NCBI GenBank assembly: GCA_900239685.1 | Contig: OENT01000105.1 | Location: forward strand, 62,001 to 126,000 | From: Rotaria macrura | Lineage: Eukaryota; Rotifera; Eurotatoria; Philodinida; Philodinidae | DNA: 64,000 bases | Direction: 5' to 3' | In this document: positions 53,665-64,000 of the stretch, one piece after another | Position numbering within the stretch: position 1 is the stretch's first letter | How the letters are laid out: the number at the start of each line of letters is the position of its first letter | The notes under the pieces: model-generated | The model's input: the letters and a program-made list of their open reading frames with translations, nothing else | What the model was told of the DNA's origin: nothing | Database searches by the model: none | Translations under genes and position numbers: made by a program

Positions 53665-54116
53665 ACGCTTCATGCTGTTGCTGATTTTCACAAAAGATAT
53701 ATATATGGCATCTATGTTATTCATATCGTGGATTTTTGACATGAGATGTTGTCCAAGCGTGCCAGAAGAAATAACAAATACTGTCTAATTCTATTTTTAT
53801 TGACATACTGGATACAATCTTCCACTATTTTGCAAGTTTCGACTTCGTTGACGATATTGCTCAAGTGGGCGACTACGACTTGATAATCCTTCTTTTCTGA
53901 GTATATATTTCCATCAACCCAGATAATTAAAGAATTTTCTGCTATGCGTCGTCTTGATTGCATAGCAGCCGAAGACGCCTTTGCATTTGCCACGGGATCC
54001 ACTGTTGGTGCAAATGTGAATTGTTTGAATTTTCGTCGAACTATTTTGAGTACGGCTTGCTTCTGTTTTTGAACATCCATTTTAGAAATAACTTGTTTGG
54101 ATCTTTCTACCCCCAT

Positions 54117-56034
54117 TATAGACGAAATATATGATCTCTAATCGATAATCGAGTAAAAAAATGAGGTGTTTATTTCGTTGTAGATCACGCTTTCTATTTT
54201 AATAATTGTTGTTTGAGAGGCTCTTTTTTTCTTAATCTTTCTACAATTTCGAATAGATCTTTCTCCCAAACGTCATGATAGGCTTCGGTAAATATACATG
54301 TGTTTTAAAAAGTAGGGGTATGAGCGACAAGTGACAGAAAACGAGATAGTCAACGACGTCATTGCTTGCCTTTTTATTCTTTCAATCTTTCGTTCGCTAG
54401 CTAGTATGTAAACAATTAGCAACAGGGCGTAGATGCGTGCCAAACAATGTTTTATTGTTTTGTTTTTAAGCTTTCAAGTCTTCCTGAGTTTTTATTTTTT
54501 CTCCTTGGCCAAACGTACAAACAACAACAACAACAAACTTATCATTGCTTCGTCGTTTTTTTTCCATTAAATAAGTCATAACTCATGAGCATTCTGTTAG
54601 AAAAAAATGTAACCAAAATGGCTTTTAAGTTCATTCAAGAAACAATCTGAGAAAGAATTATTTTCGCTTGTGTAGTGCACTCATTATTATTAAAGATCGA
54701 TTTCACTAAAAACAGTAATCTTAACAAAATTTCAATCATTTTCAGTAATATGACCTCCGTCTCATGATTAATGAATAAATGATAAACATAGCTGACTAAT
54801 TACAATTAGAAAATAAAAAAAATATGGACGCATATCAATAAGAACTTCCCATATATTCGGGACAAATAAGTAATTCCTCTTCACCAAGTACCAATTATCA
54901 AGCATATTACTGGATAAAAGTTAAAACCTACCACTAAGAACATATAATTGTCAATAGATCTAGTACACAATTCAGTATATTTGTATGTAGCCATTGATGA
55001 AGTTTTATTGAATGTCAAAAACGATTGTCTTGGATAAACTGTTTGAAAGATTCCATTGGTTTCAAGCGTAGAAATTAGCAATTAAAGTATCTGTAAGTTT
55101 TCTCTTATAAACATAATATGAAAATCATCGGTTTTAAATCGACGAGTTCTTTTTAAAGTTCTAGCAATGTGTTTTATTTTTTGCGAGTATCTTTTCTGCT
55201 CTACGGTCCATTTAGAGTCAAACTTCATGTGAAAATGAGTCATATTAGAAAGTATTTGAAACTTTGATATCAATCGTTTTCCTAATCACTCTTAATCTTG
55301 TTTCAAGCTCAGATGAAAAGGAAAGAAAAGAAAATCAGTAAAAAATTGTATTTTTTTTTGTTTTCTACAAGAGCAAACAAAACCAAAAATGTATAATATT
55401 TCATACTCTTATCTTCCTTCTGTCCTATTGAAAGAAAAGTGAGATTCCATATCATCATAGACTGTCCATGTTTTGTCGTATTACTCATCAATACTGAAGT
55501 TTATAAAAACTTAAATTTAGAACGTGTTGCAATATTTTTCCCAGCTCTTACATTAAATCTTTTCACATCAATTCTATTGTGCTTGAAAGAACTTCTAACA
55601 TTCAAGACACTTTCGAACTTTCTAGATAGATGCTGGAAATGTTAGATAAATTTTCTATCACTTTATGTCAAATGCTTCTATGAGTTAATACACGATGCTG
55701 AAGACATTCATGAACGTGTTTAATAATTGACATTAAATAGAAGTTGGAAAAGTTGTCAATCGTAGTAATCTTATTTGAATTGATGAAGGAATTCTTGTGT
55801 CTGACGTAGTATTTTCTCTTGGTTTAATAGTTGTGCAAGAATTCCAACAAGACAGATTAAGTTTCACACACGTAATTCTCTTTATTGTTTTAGATTTACA
55901 AACATAGATTTATTTAGATACATTTATATATATATATATACGAAGAACAGATATAAAAAAGGAATAAACATACACATACATTAATTTGACATTGTTCTGA
56001 ATCAATAATAGAATTTAGAAATAGGAAAATGACT
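54117..56034. other. 1.9-kb intergenic region
   Basis: Upstream of the ADP-ribosyltransferase pseudogene and downstream of the KASH-like gene, both minus strand. A TA repeat is at about 55924-55941. The short open frames show no protein-like pattern. No transposon ends were recognised. Confidence 0.5.
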
Positions 56035-59000
56035 TTAAAGAGTAATACCATTTGTTGAACAATAAGCAAATGGCCACCAAGCAAATGATAGTCGATTACA
56101 ATCATCATCATTTGGTGACGTTAAAAAATAATAACGTATGATTACTGTCCAAATAAATAAAACTATCGAACAGCTCGTTATGACTGCACACCATTGTAAT
56201 CTGAAAAGTCGAAAGAGATTCATGCTTGTAGGAAGGAAGAAAGACAAAATAACATGTTTCCATACCTTTTAAAAACTCGTTTCATTCGATATGATAGTGT
56301 ATTTCTAGTGCTAACAGATCTATTACCGTTTTCTTGAGTTTTTCTGATGTTCAATTTTGAACAATTATTATCCTTTGCATCTGTTCGGCTGAATATTGAA
56401 TTGATTTCGAATGTCATCGATGAAATATCTTCATCTAAATCGGGTGTTGGTGAACGACTGGTTGTACAACCAGTTGATGTATTTAAACCAGAATCAGTAG
56501 TTGCAACAGTCATTGCACTTGGTACTGATGGACACGGAGATGACAAACGTCGAATATGATAATTTATTGATGGTTGTTTTTCAATCATCATCGGGCTTGA
56601 TCGAGATCGATTCAAACATCGACACGGTAATAATGATGAAGTAGTATCAAATAATTCATGATCATCACGCAATAATTCTAATGAAACAAAATTAATCAGT
56701 GAAGTATTTGTAGGATTAAAATGTGAAACATAATTTCATTGCTCTTTCAAATCACGAGTAAATGATTTCATTGGATTGATTTTCGAAACGAAATTCTCGA
56801 ATTAAGTTATACGTGATCTTCCAACGACGAACTATCAAAAGTCTAAGATGCATGATGATCTACTATAGAACAGAAACATCTTCGGAGGATATGAATTGTA
56901 ATGAGTACGCTTCAAATCTTTATTCATCTCGATGATTTCACAAAGAACCAACGTGTTTACCTCGAACTGAATGAAATGGACAAATACCAGTTGTTAAATT
57001 CTACGAAAGAAAATCTGTATTGTGAATCTAATGGATACAAAAAACAAAAACTAACTGATAGATTTCGTCGCGAACGATTTTTCTTTGTTGCTGATAATGC
57101 TGAACATAAGAGACAAACATGAAAAACAAAATTGTATTTGTGAAAAAGAGTCATTCTTTTCTTTCGTGTCTTTACCATTTTCATCGTCATGTTCTTGTTT
57201 GTCTTTGAAACTAAATTATGAAATGATATATGAAAACAATACGATAAATATTTTTTCTTGAGTACTTTGTTTTTATATTAGATTTTTCCATTTTTTTAGT
57301 CAACGCAAAATTTTTCGATTGTTGTACTTTCTCATCGGTTCTCGTTAATTGATCTTCTAATTGACTGATTTTTTCATCATACATTATTTCCTTTTGTTTT
57401 AATTCTTCGATCGTCTGATGATATTCTCGCAATATTGAAACGATATTTAATGGTGTTAAATACGATTGATTTAAATTCGAAAATTCACTTAATGTCAATT
57501 GAAAATTGCGTTGTTCTTCTAAACACAATTTACATCAAACAGATTGAGAATCAAAATAAAAACAAAGATAAATTCGTACCTCGACTTGCAATTAATAGTG
57601 TTTGTAGTTTTCTGAAGCGTCCTTCGAATACATCTTTATTATCAATGATTTTTTTAATCAAATTTTTTATTGTTAATAGATGTTTTTCTATTAAGTCTGT
57701 TGTTGTTAAAATATATTCACGATCTTGTTCACATTGAATCTTATTGATTAATACCGTTAGATGTTCATTTATATTTACACCATTGCTATGTAATTCATGA
57801 AACTATATGAAAGACGAAAAAAGAAGCATACACTGTTAAATATGATGAAAACTTTCATTGTACAACGAACCACATCTTTTAGATGCATAGAATTGAAACT
57901 ATCTGTTTTTGATAGGAGTATTTGTATTTCCATATCATCAATTGTTTCCATATTGGATGAGTCGAGACATTGTGAGACACATTCATTTGAAATATTATTC
58001 TGTGTAAAATGAAAATAAAACAAAAATAAATCATATTTTTCTACTCATGAGATCGAATACTTTTATGTCAGAGATTTACAATATGTATAAATATTCAAGA
58101 GATTTTAGAATGAAGTATTTTACTCAAAAAGTTAATCATCAAGTGTTTATTTCTCGACATTCATGATGATCATAGATAGCAAAATCATTAGAAAATTGTT
58201 GATACGATATCCAACGATGAAAATGAAATTCGTTACTTGTGCATCATAGATCAAATTTCTACACTCCTTGTAATTGTCTTGTTCTACCTTAGAAACATCG
58301 AAAAACAAATTACAGACAAATATTTTGTAAAATAGTTCGTTTTTGAAAATCAGTTTCGATGATTCTCTTTTCTTCTGAATCATAAATATCATTTTTGCCC
58401 GTACGTTCAAGCAATCACAACGACCAAGTAGCTATATCGTTGGATTGTAACAAGAAAAATATCTGAAGCTTTGACATAAAATAATATTCTCTGTGAGATC
58501 AATTCTAGCAAGAAATTTTCAAGTCAAGCTTTGAAAACGAATTTTTCATGAATTGTATTGTACGGTATAAGATCGGAAATAAAATTATCATAGCAATACT
58601 CTATTGTAAAAAGGAATAGGCTAGTTAGTCAAGTTATTCGTTTTTAATTTATTCATAGCGTTTCGAAATTCTTAGGAATCATTTTCTATATTGCTAGGGA
58701 TTCTCGTTATCACAAGACACTATCGATGTAACCGATCACGGAAATAATGCATACAATCAGATTATTTCCGTGATTGGCTACATAGGATATAGAGCTTGTT
58801 CTTTTTGGACGTTTCGATTGTAACTAGCACGTGATCGGAATACTGCGTTCAACATGTTCAACTAAGCTTTCACTGTTGCACTCAGCTATTTCGACAATCG
58901 ATATTTATTTGATCGGATTGATAAGAAGGAAAAAGTTTGATTCACATGGTCATTAATGATTCGCTACAATACCTTCAACCAAAGAATATCTGTCTGTCAA

Positions 59001-60731
59001 AGAACATTTATACTTACCATAGTATTGATTTCCGCGAAGAGTGATTGCCCATTGGAAATAGTTGCACGACGTGATACATCAACGCGTTGTTCAAGTTCAT
59101 CACACAGAAAACTTTCTTCATCACATAAATTCGATAAAGATAGTCGAGCTTCGATCGATTCAGTTTTTGCACTGGAATATTCAATTTAAATAGTTCCTAA
59201 AATTTCTCGAATGAATTTATTAATACACATACTTTCGAAGTTGTTGACGAAGCTCTTCGATAGTTTTTTCCAAGTTTTCATTTTTTTGCATCACATCCTA
59301 TAAAATGTTATTCATGAAAAGAAATAATCAAGAAATCATCATGTTTTACCTCATTAGCACGGCTCAAATCATCTATAGCTGAATGTAATGAATCAATAAT
59401 TTGATTATTCTAGTTCCAAATTAACAAAAAAAGTTATTTATATCATATCTTTTACATGATTATCCAAAAAAGAAATACTTCTTTCAATTGATGTTGCATT
59501 GAATTTAATTGTTCTTCTGATTCTTGTCGATAGTTCTATGACAAAAAGAAGAAAAAAAAAGAAATCTTTAACCTTTTATGTTCTCAGAAAAAGATAAGAT
59601 TATATTTCATACGAATTGTTTCTTCAGTTCATATTCTATGTCCATTAATCTGTTCATGTATTGATCACGTTCGCCGCGTATTAGTTGTAATTGATTTTCG
59701 GTATCAATCACTTGTTCTTGAAGTTCAAATTTTTCTCGTTCACAAGATTCATTTTCTTCTTTCAAATCTCGACAAGAAGTTTCCAATTGACTTTTGTAGA
59801 TATGTAAATCAACATTTTCATTTATATAACGTGAACTACGATTAAGATCATCTTCTAACCTATTACCATAAAAAAGAAAAACAATCATCATGTTTCGTTC
59901 TATTTGAAATATTCTAATGAACTTACGATGCTTTTTTCTTGTGTATTTCATCATATTGAACTTGTAGATGTTGATGATCATCTTCAAGTTTTTTATATTC
60001 TTCTTCAAGCATTCGTAAGCATTCACTTTGTCGACGGTTTATTTCCAATAATTCATCATGTTCAATGTTACACCTAAACTCACATTAGCACATTCGGATA
60101 ATATGATATTGTATTTGAAGAAAAAATGAACTCTCACTTTTCATGATCATTGGATTTTTTTCGTAGATCAAATGAATTCGATGATGCATCATCACTCGTA
60201 TGCAAATCAATATTTTCTTTGTTCCGTCGTTTCTTTAAAGATGATGTTGCTTGAAGTGACATTGATGATATTGATTTTGATACCGGTGTACTTATACGTG
60301 ATTCACTAAACGATTCATTTTTATCATATTTTAATTCTTGAATGAAATTAAATACGTACTCAACAAGCTGAGAATATAGCTTTTCAACAGCATGAAATAA
60401 TTGATCGAATGTCACTTGTTGATCCGAACCACCAAGTTCATTTAGTAAAAAGTTAAAGTCAAATTGAACACTCAACTTCGAAAAACATGATTGAAAGTTA
60501 AACAATCAAGTGAAATGAACCGCAAATAATCATACATACTAGCTCTGTGTTTTGTTCTGCTACAAAACGAAAATGTCGTACGAGTTCACCAGCATGAACA
60601 CGTTGATGCTTATCAAGTACACATGAATTAAATATGTGTTGTAAACTTATACGTTGTTGAGATGTTTCATATCGGGCGTTGAGTGATTCAGTTGATAAAG
60701 CTTTATGAAGATGTACGATTGGTGATGACAT
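56035..60731 (-). CDS. EF-hand-like/coiled-coil/C-terminal membrane-anchored protein, KASH-like
   Basis: Thirteen exons fit in phase (60731-60540, 60475-60138, 60073-59927, 59859-59613, 59535-59479, 59409-59350, 59297-59233, 59171-59018, 57999-57871, 57802-57580, 57518-57243, 56677-56266, 56200-56035). They sum to 2466 bases, 821 residues. Residues about 20-110 resemble a degenerate EF-hand pair (ISLQHIFNSCVLDKHQRVHAGELVRHF, written in part). Long coiled coils occupy about 170-620 (e.g. SECLRMLEEEYKKLEDDHQH). A Ser/Pro-rich segment precedes a single hydrophobic helix (ITSCSIVLFIWTVIIRYYF), leaving some 30 residues after it, ending STNGITL. This layout is that of KASH5 and LRMP-type outer-nuclear-membrane proteins that link dynein to the nuclear envelope. 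The PPPX end of classical KASH peptides is absent, so the assignment is tentative. A splice acceptor lies 25 bases upstream of the ATG. Confidence 0.75.
58724..58785. repeat. Near-perfect 25-bp inverted repeat (hairpin) in intron
   Basis: Left arm 58724-58748 and right arm 58761-58785 pair over 25 positions; the inner 14 bases (ATCACGGAAATAAT) are perfect and the outer part has three differences. The loop is 12 bases. It lies in the large intron (58000-59017) of the KASH-like gene. It could be a small RNA precursor or the remnant of a miniature inverted-repeat element. Confidence 0.75.
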
Positions 60732-60756
60732 TCCAATCGAAAAGAACAAATTTTGT

Positions 60757-63700
60757 CTGAAAAAAATGAAAGAAAAAAAAAGAGAAAAGACGAAAATGAA
60801 GAAAAGATTGACATATGGATAAACAAAGAAAGGGAACGATACTGGAATTAGAATGTCTCCCGCTCTTCGTATAGTATATTCAAGTTCAAATTGAAAATTT
60901 TAATATATACATATAAAACAATACTGATTATCGGCAGTTTTCACACCGATTTCTCCGTATATTATAAATTTTTCTTATAGATGTCATTAATATCTTATCT
61001 AAGATGTAATTAATAAAACATAGTGGACTAAACATTTGGATATAAGACGATTCAAAATAATAGAAACAACTTCGCTTGATGAGATGACTAAAAGAAAGAA
61101 GACGTGACTTTTCTGTAACTGTTTTGTGCAAAATTGAGAAATACTAAACAAGTATAGAAGCGGATTAAAAATACAATTTAGCATGTTAATACTTCTTAAT
61201 TGAGACATCTTTTCTTACTAAATTATCCGTTGCGTAAAGAAAAGGCATACGTACATTTGTATTTAAGGCGCACGTACCCATTTTAATTATCATCAAAAAA
61301 GCCATTTATGGTAATATGATCGACCAATAGTTTGCACTTCGAATTCTAAGATGTTATTTAATTCAATTGTCATTCTATGGTATCTGATTAGCTGAAAAGA
61401 TTAAAAAGACTTAAGAGTTTTTCTTTCATTTCTTCACTATCAATAATATCAAAACTTCAGTTAATTCAAAACCGTAATACAATATTGAAAAATAATAACT
61501 ACTAGAGCAACATTGATGATAACTTTGCAGTTCTAGACTTATTACTCTTAAAGATAAGTGAAAAAGAATGGATTTAATCCATACTCATGTTATTCTCCTG
61601 CGAATCAATATTTCAAGTAAGATTAATCCTTTGACAAACATCTTACATGAAAGAAATTTTGTGAAAAGATTAAATAGTTGACATGAATTGTGAAATTGAA
61701 TCATTTGAATATCGAGAAAATTCGTCTAGCACAAATGTCTATAGACATATTTGACTACTTAATACAATGCTATTGTAAGGTTACAATGTTTTAGTGGATG
61801 CCGAAGCGTAGACTATAATACTGCTATCGTCTTGTAGAATACTCCTTCAAAATAGAAAAATCACACATAACAGAGAACATTCAAACACATAGAAGCTCAA
61901 GTTTGAATGACAAAGAAAATATTTTTACAAAACATCATAATAAGACTGTGTAGCTACTATGGATGATCTAACAAAATTATGTGTAAAAGTAAACAATGAA
62001 GAAATCAAATCTATTTTTATTTTAAATTCTTTTTTAAAAATCTATTATTAGCTCCCGAAGTTCTTATCTATATATATATATATTAAACTTCATCTTTTAC
62101 TTTGTAAGCATTTCAAAAATTCTTGAATCTTTCTACATGCAAACGAAATGCTGTGGCTTGCATGAATCCATTTTTCTATATGTGATTCCTTATTCCCAAG
62201 AGATGTTGACAATTCGAAACGAATGAATCTACGACATCAAAGCATCGACGATTCATATTGGATCGGTTTCATAATACGACATTTAGTGGTATGTTAATTT
62301 TCGCTACACAAATCATCAATGATATTGATGTTAGTTTTTAAAAAGAAGAGTTGCTATAATGCGAAATGAAAAATGAAAAAAGTACAATCTTAATGAATAC
62401 CATGCTAAATGCAACCCGATAGTTGGTTTGAGGAAAATGATGACAACTCATAATCTCTTATGCGTTTATTTTCTTACAAATTTTTCTTGATCAGAGACAA
62501 TGTTACTGCGAGCAAACAAAAAAATGATGATCGAAAACTGACTGTTCTGAAATAAGAGAAGAATATTTACGAAAATTTATCTCCTGTATGGACAAAATTA
62601 AATTACTTTTTGGCTTTTATCAATTGTTTAGCCTATACAATGCCATGTCTAATTATTACCAATCATAAGTTATCAGTAATTATTCACAAATCTATATCGA
62701 AAGATACATTGAGAAAAATTTGAATGAATAATCTTTGAGAAAGATCGATTAAATCTGTACGTATTATCGAAGTGCGCTGATCAATTTATCACCTAGACTA
62801 ATCTTTGAAAGAATAAAGTAATGTCTCACAATAGTAAAAACAAGCAAATCGTATGATTCGACATATTTTGTGCTAAAACTTGTCGTTTATTCTAAGCGAC
62901 GACATTTTTTAATTAAAACAAGATCGACCCTATCAATGGTCAATTAAATACATGCAAGGCAAAAAGTGTGATTGTTATACGATTGTTTACGGTGGAAATG
63001 CGATAGGTAGACATGCTGTATGTCATCATAATGTCACACACAGAAATATGATCGTGTCATAGTAATAAAACAGCGCATATACGACTGAATGCAGTTAAAT
63101 ATAATATGGCATGCTGCATTGAAAAAACTTGGGCATAAGCATGATACTTTGAAAGTTGTAAAAAAGGTCATTTCGTCCTGTTTACGGCGGAGAAAACAAC
63201 CGAAATGTGTATTCGTTGTGATCAACGTGAGTACACTCATGTCAATTGTTTTTTCTCCATGTTTACATTCGTGCTCTATATATTAATCATATCAATGAAA
63301 CGGTGAAACTCGTTAGTAATGATATGTACAGATGTGCAATCAAATTTACTGCACTTGTGAATTGGAAAGGGTTTAAGAAAAACCCTGAAAACTTTTGCGG
63401 TTGTCATTCACCTAGATTATGTTTTGATACTATCTGTGCATTAAAAGACATTTTTTGTCGAAGAAAAATCATATCATCGTTGAAAAACGAGTCAGCACGC
63501 TTCTTTTATGGTGCTAATAATATTCACTAAGTCATAATAGATGATTTGAAGGTCAAAATGCCATGTGTCTATACATCGCAATAAGCATTTTCTGATAATG
63601 GCAATCATATTTATTATCTAAACGTATCGAAACAAACATGTTTGTTTTGGTAGAACAACTTTTATGGTGTTATAAATATGAGAAAATCTACGCAAACATG

Positions 63701-64000
63701 ACTCTAGAGTGCGTTGATCATTATGGGTATGATTTTGAGTTTATCACACCGAAAGCTAAATTGGTGTACATCATTTATTTCAATTTACAAAGGAAAAAGA
63801 AGGAAAACAAGATCTAAGGCACGTATTACACTCTACACATGGCTTGAGATCCAATTAGTTCAGAACAATATTGAAATGAATGATGGAGTGATCATCAGTT
63901 AGTTTTTATCTGCTTTGTTTCACTTTATAATATATAAAATAGACCAGTATGCTCAATGGAGCTATGGATGTTAACATATAACCAATGATTTGATATCTTA
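60757..64000. other. 3.2-kb terminal region, no gene recognised
   Basis: Upstream of the KASH-like gene to the window end. AT-rich, with a TA run near 62069-62083. Frames around 63089-63530 and 63714-63902 are open for 60-95 codons but show no known motif, and their composition (many Ile/Lys/Phe/Asn) is what AT-rich noncoding DNA gives. I do not call them genes. Confidence 0.45.

Larger units (their letters stand above)
50134..54116 (-). pseudogene. Mono-ADP-ribosyltransferase with TPR repeats, broken
   Basis: An intronless gene of the arginine-type mono-ADP-ribosyltransferase (ART)/tetratricopeptide family known to be expanded in bdelloid rotifers. Reading from 54116: an N-terminal family-specific domain, then the ART fold with the R-S-ExE triad positions (YRGQ at 52230-52219, STSS at 52146-52135, EHE at 51991-51983). 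Then come about six or seven kinesin-light-chain-type TPRs (e.g. HNMGDHLKALEFYEKDLEI) and a basic tail ending at 50134. It cannot make the full protein. There are frameshifts near 53790, at an AT repeat near 53700, near 52095 in a C run, and in an A run near 51685. An in-frame TAA is at 52512-52510. Stops lie in the TPR part, and two transposons interrupt it (52731-53655 and 50201-50817). Both catalytic and repeat modules are decayed, so it is a pseudogene. Confidence 0.85.

Noticed and set aside
63089-63530. Overlapping open frames of 65 and 94 codons
   Set aside because: No motif, no splice-linked continuation and AT-driven composition; considered chance.

Overview
The window looks like about 64 kb of animal nuclear DNA. 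It is roughly two-thirds A+T, and its genes are split into many short exons by small GT-AG introns, mostly 45-80 bases. Several features suggest a rotifer, most likely a bdelloid. There is an intronless mono-ADP-ribosyltransferase/TPR gene of the kind expanded in bdelloids. Strong splice-acceptor sequences sit just upstream of six start codons, as expected for spliced-leader trans-splicing. Gene density is high. The assignment is an inference from gene content; no rRNA or mitochondrial marker is present.

Layout. 1-12069 (+): the 3' two-thirds or so of an axonemal inner-arm dynein heavy chain closest to DNAH6, from AAA2 to the stop. 12369-15341 (+): an SLC22-type organic ion transporter. 16809-22919 (+): a ClC-3/4/5-type Cl-/H+ exchanger. 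23799-24032 (+): the copper chaperone COX17. 24155-26099 (-): an EF-hand-like protein, probably two exons. 26267-28810 (-): a RhoU/RhoV-like atypical Rho GTPase with altered GTPase residues. 31839-34457 (+): a TRAF-family protein (RING, TRAF zinc fingers, coiled coil, MATH). 38232-41853 (+): a 798-residue protein I do not recognise. 45031-49403 (+): a TTF2/lodestar-type SNF2 ATPase. 50134-54116 (-): a broken ADP-ribosyltransferase/TPR gene. 56035-60731 (-): an 821-residue EF-hand/coiled-coil/tail-anchored protein resembling KASH proteins.

The most unusual stretch is 50.1-54.1 kb. The ADP-ribosyltransferase gene there carries two separate transposon insertions, each with its target-site duplication. 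One is a 925-bp element with ~225-240-bp inverted repeats, a 9-bp duplication and six 15-16-bp subterminal repeats; an assembly gap occupies its centre. The other is a 617-bp hAT-like miniature element with an 8-bp duplication, built almost entirely of degenerate GGATTTG/CAAATCC words in mirror arrangement. The gene also has several frameshifts and stop codons, so it is a decaying pseudogene.

The genes do not form one pathway. They are a mixture of ciliary (dynein), membrane transport, mitochondrial, signalling, chromatin/transcription and nuclear-envelope functions. Exon joins were read by eye from splice sites and reading-frame phase; in the multi-exon models every exon set sums to a multiple of three, which supports them.
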